64,000 bases of DNA from Arthrobacter sp. Soil782. GTDB taxonomy: Bacteria > Actinomycetota > Actinomycetes > Actinomycetales > Micrococcaceae. A program made the position numbers and the translations under genes. Below, in pieces: positions 59,880 through 64,000 of the stretch; the first letter of the stretch is position 1, and every line of letters starts with the position of its first letter. The notes below the pieces were generated by a model, which made no database searches, was not told the DNA's origin, and saw only the letters and a list, made by a program, of their open reading frames with translations. The stretch lies in assembly GCF_001428435.1 (NCBI RefSeq), contig NZ_LMSO01000009.1, positions 456,389-520,388 of the forward strand, read 5' to 3'.

Positions 59880-60799
59880 TTCTGGACGTCCTTCCGGCGG
59901 CGGGTCAGAACCCACATGCAACCAATGATGATGAGGAAGAAGATGATGAGGACGGTGGAGGACAACCCGTAGTCGTTGTAGTCGAAGCTGAGCCCGTAGG
60001 CGTAGACGTTGAGCGTCTCGACCTCATGGAAGGACCCGCCGCCGCGTCCCTTGGTGGCGTAGAGCAGGTCGAACGTCTTCAGGGCGTCGATGCTGCGCAG
60101 GAGGATGGCTACGATGATGGTGGGCATCATGAGCGGAACGGTGATGAATTTGAATCGCTGCCAGGCGTTGGCCCCGTCAATGCGTGCAGCCTCGTCGGGT
60201 TCCTCCGAGAGGGAGGTCAACCCGGCCAGCAGGATGATGACCACCATGGGGGTCCACTGCCAGATGTCGATGAAGATCACGGTGGCCAGCGCGGTATCCT
60301 GCCCGGAAAGCCAGGGCTGGGCGGGAATGCCGAACCAGGCGAGGGCCTGGTTGGCGAAGCCGATGTTCGGGTCGAAGATCAGCCGCCACATCATGCCGAC
60401 GGCAACGGGGGTAGCCACCAGCGGCAGGAGAATGGCTACACGCACCCACTTCTCGCCCTTGAACGGACGCCACAGCAGGAGTGCGATGCACATGCCGAGG
60501 ACCATCTGGACGAGCAGTGCCGCGCCGGTGAAGATGAAGGTCCGGGCTACCGCGGGCCAGAAGCGCTCGGTGTCGGTGAGGACTTCGGCGTAGTTGGCGA
60601 AGCCGATGAATTCCGATTCGGCGCGCACCGAACCCGATGCGTCCGTGAGGCTGAGATACAGAGTCCACGCCAGCGGAAAGATGATGAGGATGGCAACAAA
60701 GGCCATGGCCGGTGCTGCGAAAAGCCACTTCCGGTGGTCGTTGGCCCAGTCGGAGTAGGCCTTCCACGCGGATTTCTGCGGCAGGGAGGCGACGGTCAT
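59876..60799 (-). CDS. Sugar(-acid) ABC transporter permease, MalF type
   Basis: 307 aa. Six helices, with a soluble loop after helix 1 (about residues 50-80) and the docking motif DEAARIDGANAWQRFKFITVPLM. Forms the channel with the partner permease; the ATPase is not encoded in the operon, so a shared MsiK-like ATPase must serve it. Confidence 0.9.
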   Translation of the reverse strand: MTVASLPQKSAWKAYSDWANDHRKWLFAAPAMAFVAILIIFPLAWTLYLSLTDASGSVRAESEFIGFANYAEVLTDTERFWPAVARTFIFTGAALLVQMVLGMCIALLLWRPFKGEKWVRVAILLPLVATPVAVGMMWRLIFDPNIGFANQALAWFGIPAQPWLSGQDTALATVIFIDIWQWTPMVVIILLAGLTSLSEEPDEAARIDGANAWQRFKFITVPLMMPTIIVAILLRSIDALKTFDLLYATKGRGGGSFHEVETLNVYAYGLSFDYNDYGLSSTVLIIFFLIIIGCMWVLTRRRKDVQK

Positions 60800-60868
60800 T
60801 GTCCACGTCCTTGGGGATGAAAGGGAAAAGTCTTCAAAGCGGCGGCCGGGCCGCGCTGTCAGGTGGTG

Positions 60869-60908
60869 CCGCCGTCGTGCCCGGGGTTGGAACCGGGCAC
60901 GACGGCGG
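60869..60908 (-). terminator. 16-bp perfect hairpin between binding-protein and permease genes
   Basis: CCGCCGTCGTGCCCGG (60869-60884) and CCGGGCACGACGGCGG (60893-60908) with an 8-nt loop. No T-run, so it may stop part of the transcripts or protect the 3' end of the upstream mRNA, raising binding-protein levels. Confidence 0.6.
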
Positions 60909-60925
60909 GTGGTTCAGGAAATCAG

Positions 60926-62227
60926 TTACTCGCGTTCGTCATCGAGGAACTGCTGGAACGCTTCGTCTGCCGAGTCGGCAGCCGCGTCCACCTCGCCACC
61001 GGTGATTCCGACGACGATCGGATCGCCGACGATCTCGCGGGCTTCACCGACATTGATGACCAGCGGGCGGTCGTGGCCTACGCCGTTCTCGGCGCTGACC
61101 TCGATGGCTGCTGCCAGATCCTCGGGGTAGGTCGCGGTACCTTCAGGGTTGGACCAGACCGACTTGCGGGGGCCCGGTACGCCTTCCTTCTGGATCTGCA
61201 GGACCATGTCCTTGCTGGTGGCCCACTCGACGAACTTCCAGGCGTTGTCCTGGTTCTTCGATGCTTCATTGATGCCGAGGCCCCACGAAGGAACGTTGTA
61301 GGGCTTCGAGCCGGCGGGGCCGGCGGGCATCGGCGCGAAGCCGACCTTGTCAGCAACCTGCGAGTTCGCCGGGTCAGTGGCGTTCTGGTAGAGGCTGTCA
61401 GCCTCGGTGTAGAACGCGGCACCACCCTGGGTGAAGATGGCCATTGCCTCGGGCCAGCTCATGTCGGTGCTGACATTCTCCGGTCCGTATTCGTTGATCA
61501 TTCGGCCGTAGTAGGCGTAGGCCTCTTTGGCTTCGGGGCTGGCGACGGCGGAGTTACCCTCATCATCGATGAAGTCGCCGCCGAAGCCGTACAGGAAGCT
61601 GGAGAACTGGGTGACGGCCGGGGACTTGCCGGTGCGGGCAACGAAGCCTGCGACGTCGGGGTTCTCTTCGTTGATCTTTTTGGCAGCAGCTTCAAGCTCT
61701 TCAAGGGTCTGCGGAACTTCCAGGCCGGCCTGCTCCAGGAGGTCGGTGCGGTAGTAGAGCACCTCACGCTCGGTGATGGTGGGGACACCGACAACCTTGT
61801 CTTCGAACGTGGTGGAATCCACCGGGCCCTGCTGGAAGTCGGACCACTCCCACTCAGGGTTGGACTGCACGCGGTCAGTCAGGTCCGCGAGGTAGCCGTT
61901 CTGGGCGAACAGCTTGCCCTCCTGGAGGGGGCGGTACATCATGACGTCGATTTCGTCAGTACCGGCATTGAGCTGAACGTTGTACTGGGCTGAGAGCTGA
62001 TCCTCACCCAACTGGGTGACCTCGACCGTCAGCCCGGTCTCTTCCTCGAACTCGGGGATGGCCTCGATGATCTGCTCGGTCCAGACGTGGTTGGCGAGAG
62101 TGACCCGCAGGGTGTCCGAACCCGCTTCCGCGTCTCCGCCGCTGCCGCCGCAGGCGGCCAGTGATCCGCCGGCGAACATTGCGATTGCTGCCGTGATTCC
62201 GGCTTTTCGCAGGATTGTGCGCTGCAC
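60926..62227 (-). CDS. Sugar(-acid) ABC transporter substrate-binding lipoprotein
   Basis: 433 aa from GTG 62227, placed 5 bases behind GGAG; ATG 62248 would be longer by 7. Lipobox LAAC (Cys about residue 25). Extracellular solute-binding family 1: IPEFEEETGLTVEVTQLGEDQL, DEIDVMMYRPLQEGKLFA, LADLTDRV, VPTITEREVLYYRTDLLEQAG, with aromatic-rich sites and PSWGLGINEASKNQDNAWKFVEW. First gene of the operon, preceded by the regulated promoter. Captures the sugar acid outside. Confidence 0.9.
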   Translation of the reverse strand: MQRTILRKAGITAAIAMFAGGSLAACGGSGGDAEAGSDTLRVTLANHVWTEQIIEAIPEFEEETGLTVEVTQLGEDQLSAQYNVQLNAGTDEIDVMMYRPLQEGKLFAQNGYLADLTDRVQSNPEWEWSDFQQGPVDSTTFEDKVVGVPTITEREVLYYRTDLLEQAGLEVPQTLEELEAAAKKINEENPDVAGFVARTGKSPAVTQFSSFLYGFGGDFIDDEGNSAVASPEAKEAYAYYGRMINEYGPENVSTDMSWPEAMAIFTQGGAAFYTEADSLYQNATDPANSQVADKVGFAPMPAGPAGSKPYNVPSWGLGINEASKNQDNAWKFVEWATSKDMVLQIQKEGVPGPRKSVWSNPEGTATYPEDLAAAIEVSAENGVGHDRPLVINVGEAREIVGDPIVVGITGGEVDAAADSADEAFQQFLDDERE

Positions 62228-62279
62228 TGTGTCTCCACTTCTCTTCATTGAGGGACGTCCGCTGTACGCGGGCTGGAGT

Positions 62280-62295
62280 AGATGCTGAAACATCT
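62280..62295. repeat. Small inverted repeat AGATG-N6-CATCT
   Basis: AGATG (62280-62284) and CATCT (62291-62295) in the leader of the binding-protein gene. Could be a second operator half or a leader hairpin; weak. Confidence 0.3.
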
Positions 62296-62308
62296 GCTGT
62301 ATAGCTCG

Positions 62309-62338
62309 AGTGTAGTGAGAAAGATCATACTTATGCAA
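62309..62338 (-). promoter_or_regulatory. Promoter of the sugar-acid operon with overlapping operator
   Basis: On the minus strand TTGCAT (62333-62338), 18-bp spacer, TACACT (62309-62314). The palindrome-like CATAAGTATG (62326-62335) overlaps the -35, a good position for repression by the adjacent GntR protein. Confidence 0.55.
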
Positions 62339-62366
62339 CCTATCTGAGTGATTGGGATGCTGTTGG

Positions 62367-62372
62367 TACGCT
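62367..62372 (+). promoter_or_regulatory. Leaderless -10 element of the GntR regulator gene
   Basis: TACGCT, then TCCTCC (6 nt), then ATG 62379; no ribosome site. Confidence 0.5.
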
Positions 62373-62378
62373 TCCTCC

Positions 62379-63122
62379 ATGCCACCCGCCGAAATCGAGT
62401 CTCCCGATGTCGCAGTATTCTCAGGCCTGCACGCCTCGGTGATCGATCAGATGGGACTGGCGATCGGCGCAGGCGAGTGGCAGAGCGGCAGCATCATGCG
62501 GATCGAAGAGCTGGAGGAACGCTACGGTGTCTCCCGCTCGGTGATCCGGGAAGTGCTGCGAGTGCTGGCCTCAATGGGCATGGTGCAATCCCGCCGCCGG
62601 GTCGGCGTGCAGGTCCTCCCGGCCACCGAATGGAACCTCTACGATCCCCAGGTGATCCGCTGGCGCCTAGCCTCACCCGGCCGGGTGGCGCAGTTGCGGT
62701 CGCTGACCGAGCTGCGTACCGCCGTCGAGCCCCAGGCCGCGCGCCTTGCAGCGATGCGCGCGCCGCTGGCGGATGCCAGCGAGCTGATGGGCCTCGCCGG
62801 GAAGCTGTGGGCGGCGGGCCAGGATGGCGATACGGAACTGTTCCTGAAACTCGATATCCAGTTCCACCACCTGGTGCTCTCAAGTTCAGGTAATGAGATG
62901 TTCGGCAAGCTCAACTCGCTGGTCGCGGAAGTCCTGACCGGGCGGACGCACTACGGAATGATGCCGGACCATCCGCATGAGGAAGCACTGCAGATGCACG
63001 TCGACGTGGCCAGCGCCATCCAGCGCGGCCACGCCGTTGACGCGCACGCAGCCATGCTCGCCATCATGGAACGGGCCATGACCGAGATGAGCACCCTGTG
63101 GGATGAGGCCGCGCACACGTAG
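62379..63122 (+). CDS. GntR/FadR-type regulator of the sugar-acid operon
   Basis: 247 aa from ATG 62379. Winged helix (about 15-80) with LEERYGVSRSVIREVLRVLASMGMVQSRRRVGVQV, then an FCD domain with likely metal ligands in DIQFHHLVL (Asp, His) and later His residues. The FadR-like branch commonly senses sugar acids, e.g. DgoR and galactonate metabolites. Divergent from the operon, sharing the 150-bp promoter region; its start appears leaderless. Confidence 0.87.
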   Translation: MPPAEIESPDVAVFSGLHASVIDQMGLAIGAGEWQSGSIMRIEELEERYGVSRSVIREVLRVLASMGMVQSRRRVGVQVLPATEWNLYDPQVIRWRLASPGRVAQLRSLTELRTAVEPQAARLAAMRAPLADASELMGLAGKLWAAGQDGDTELFLKLDIQFHHLVLSSSGNEMFGKLNSLVAEVLTGRTHYGMMPDHPHEEALQMHVDVASAIQRGHAVDAHAAMLAIMERAMTEMSTLWDEAAHT

Positions 63123-63163
63123 GGGCTGTTTGTTGCTCCTGCTTCAGCTGATTTTATTTGTCG

Positions 63164-64000
63164 TCAGGCGGAGAGCGGGCGGGCGGTTCGCATCGTCGTC
63201 GCACCGGCAACGATGAGCAGCACCAGCAACCCCGCTGACCACGCAAGTCCGGAGTAGCCGACCATCGACAGCACCAGACCGGATGCCGCTCCCCCGAACG
63301 CGCCGGCGAGGTTCATGGTGAGGTCAGTTCGGCCCTGGATGCGGGCCCGGGCAGCGCCGGTGACGAGGTCTGCGACCAGCGCTGATCCGGAAACTGTGGA
63401 CGCGCTCCAGCCGAGGCCGAGCAGAATCAGGCCAATCGTGACGAGCACCGGGTCGTCTTCCCCGAAAGCCACGGTGACCAGCGCAACCGCGAACAGTGCC
63501 TGGCCGATCAGGATGGTACCCACGCGGCCAAGGCGGTCGCTCAGCCAGCCGAACACCGGTGATAGAGCATACATACCGGCGATGTGGAGGCTGATAGTGA
63601 GCCCGACGATCGTGAGCGTCACGCCATGGTTCACCAGGTGGACCGGGGTCATGGACATGACCGAGACCATGACCGCGTGGCTGGCCGCGATCGATCCGAT
63701 GGCGAAAATCAGCGCTCCCCTGCCTCGGACCATGCCTGGTGCGTCATCTTTAGGGTCCGACGGCGTTGCCCGGCTGATGAGGTAGGGATCCGGCCGCAGT
63801 GCGATCAGATAGACGGCCGCTGCCGCGACCTGCGCGCCGACGGCGATGAGGAACGGTCCCGTCAGCTCGGGCATGCCAAGCCTTTCGGCGATTACCTCGC
63901 CCGGTCCGATGAGGTTGGGGCCGAGCACTGCTCCGACGGTGGTGAACCAGACCACCAGTGACAGGTCCCGCCCACGGTGCTCCGGACTTGCCATGTCGGT
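63164..64000 (-). CDS. MFS transporter, C-terminal part (cut by window end)
   Basis: The frame is open to base 64000, so the true start lies outside; 278 codons are visible. Eight helices remain, beginning with the cytoplasmic loop ASPEHRGRDLSLVVWFTTVGAV between helices 4 and 5. GWLSDRLGRVGT in the middle is the motif-A copy of the second half, and GSALVADLVTGAARARIQGRTD resembles the loop of drug exporters. Substrate unknown. Confidence 0.85.
   Translation of the reverse strand, partial: TDMASPEHRGRDLSLVVWFTTVGAVLGPNLIGPGEVIAERLGMPELTGPFLIAVGAQVAAAAVYLIALRPDPYLISRATPSDPKDDAPGMVRGRGALIFAIGSIAASHAVMVSVMSMTPVHLVNHGVTLTIVGLTISLHIAGMYALSPVFGWLSDRLGRVGTILIGQALFAVALVTVAFGEDDPVLVTIGLILLGLGWSASTVSGSALVADLVTGAARARIQGRTDLTMNLAGAFGGAASGLVLSMVGYSGLAWSAGLLVLLIVAGATTMRTARPLSA

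Noticed and set aside
59807-61993. Two long open frames (337 and 376 codons) antisense to the ABC importer genes
   Set aside because: Low-complexity Gly/Asp/His-rich products opposite well-supported permease and binding-protein genes; shadows.
1-64000. Recurrent ACGACGACGGC-like strings on both strands considered as an uptake or segregation signal
   Set aside because: Many lie in Asp-Asp-Gly or Ala-Val-Val codon contexts of GC-rich genes, with no regular spacing or strand bias visible by eye; a genome-wide count against a codon-shuffled control would be needed.

Overview
The window is high-GC DNA densely packed with genes on both strands. It carries actinobacterial families throughout: DUF6350/PerM-like protein, DUF1684, an MSMEG_6728-type glycosylase, a GAF-ANTAR regulator, a class F sortase with Excalibur proteins, a Stealth phosphotransferase and an Rv0805-like phosphodiesterase. 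Frequent GTG/TTG starts and many apparently leaderless promoters fit as well. The best guess is a free-living soil or surface actinomycete close to Arthrobacter (Micrococcaceae). No rRNA, tRNA, CRISPR array, insertion sequence or prophage was seen, and no gene-free stretch exceeds about 260 bases.

Layout. (1) 1-7008: three related small lipoproteins (the first cut by the window edge) run into a tightly coupled series: cardiolipin-synthase-like PLD protein, YjdF-like membrane protein, AI-2E-type exporter, double PAP2 phosphatase and alpha/beta hydrolase. It looks like an envelope or lipid-remodelling operon. A fourth lipoprotein paralogue lies alone at 34503 behind its own promoter, operator-like palindrome and 5' hairpin. 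(2) 7080-19140: MFS transporter, secreted GH13 amylase, purN, a DUF6350 membrane protein, TauE/SafE exporter, DUF1684, GT4 mannosyltransferase, an alpha/beta-hydrolase gene broken by one nonsense codon, and a pyrimidine-dimer glycosylase-like protein. (3) 19195-24082: PIG-L deacetylase and ferritin, Stealth protein, cyclic-nucleotide phosphodiesterase and M50-type protease. (4) 24079-27842: complete osmoprotectant ABC importer operon. (5) 28045-43385: mixed housekeeping and stress genes, including a glutaminase-STAS-cNMP fusion, DHA2 exporter, 47 percent-proline peptide, HtrA protease and a Ser/Thr kinase - lipoprotein - metallo-beta-lactamase unit followed by a second PLD protein. (6) 43392-50556: ggt-GntR operon with twin operator-like sites, GAF-ANTAR regulator, RelA/SpoT-domain synthetase and a pRiA4b ORF-3 gene broken by a frameshift. 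(7) 50751-54407: a surface module made of an Excalibur-HNH nuclease, an Excalibur surface protein and a class F sortase, then an F420/NADP-type oxidoreductase. (8) 54423-63122: sugar-acid catabolic operon (ABC importer, gluconokinase, DgoD-type dehydratase, KDPG-type aldolase, KDG-type kinase, mannonate dehydratase) with a divergent GntR/FadR regulator. A partial MFS gene closes the window.

How genes fit together. The sugar-acid operon is a self-contained import-and-catabolism pathway in which galactonate-type and mannonate-type dehydratases feed one 2-keto-3-deoxy kinase/aldolase pair, while gluconokinase feeds 6-phosphogluconate to central metabolism. The osmoprotectant importer, ferritin, HtrA, AI-2E and MscS-like proteins suggest adaptation to osmotic and envelope stress. 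The sortase module is the clearest co-functional surface system, and the lipoprotein/lipid-enzyme operon is the best candidate for an undescribed system. Eleven genes have a xAxxxT -10-like hexamer 6-7 nt before the start codon, which points to leaderless mRNAs. Function calls rest on family motifs read by eye; no database search was run.
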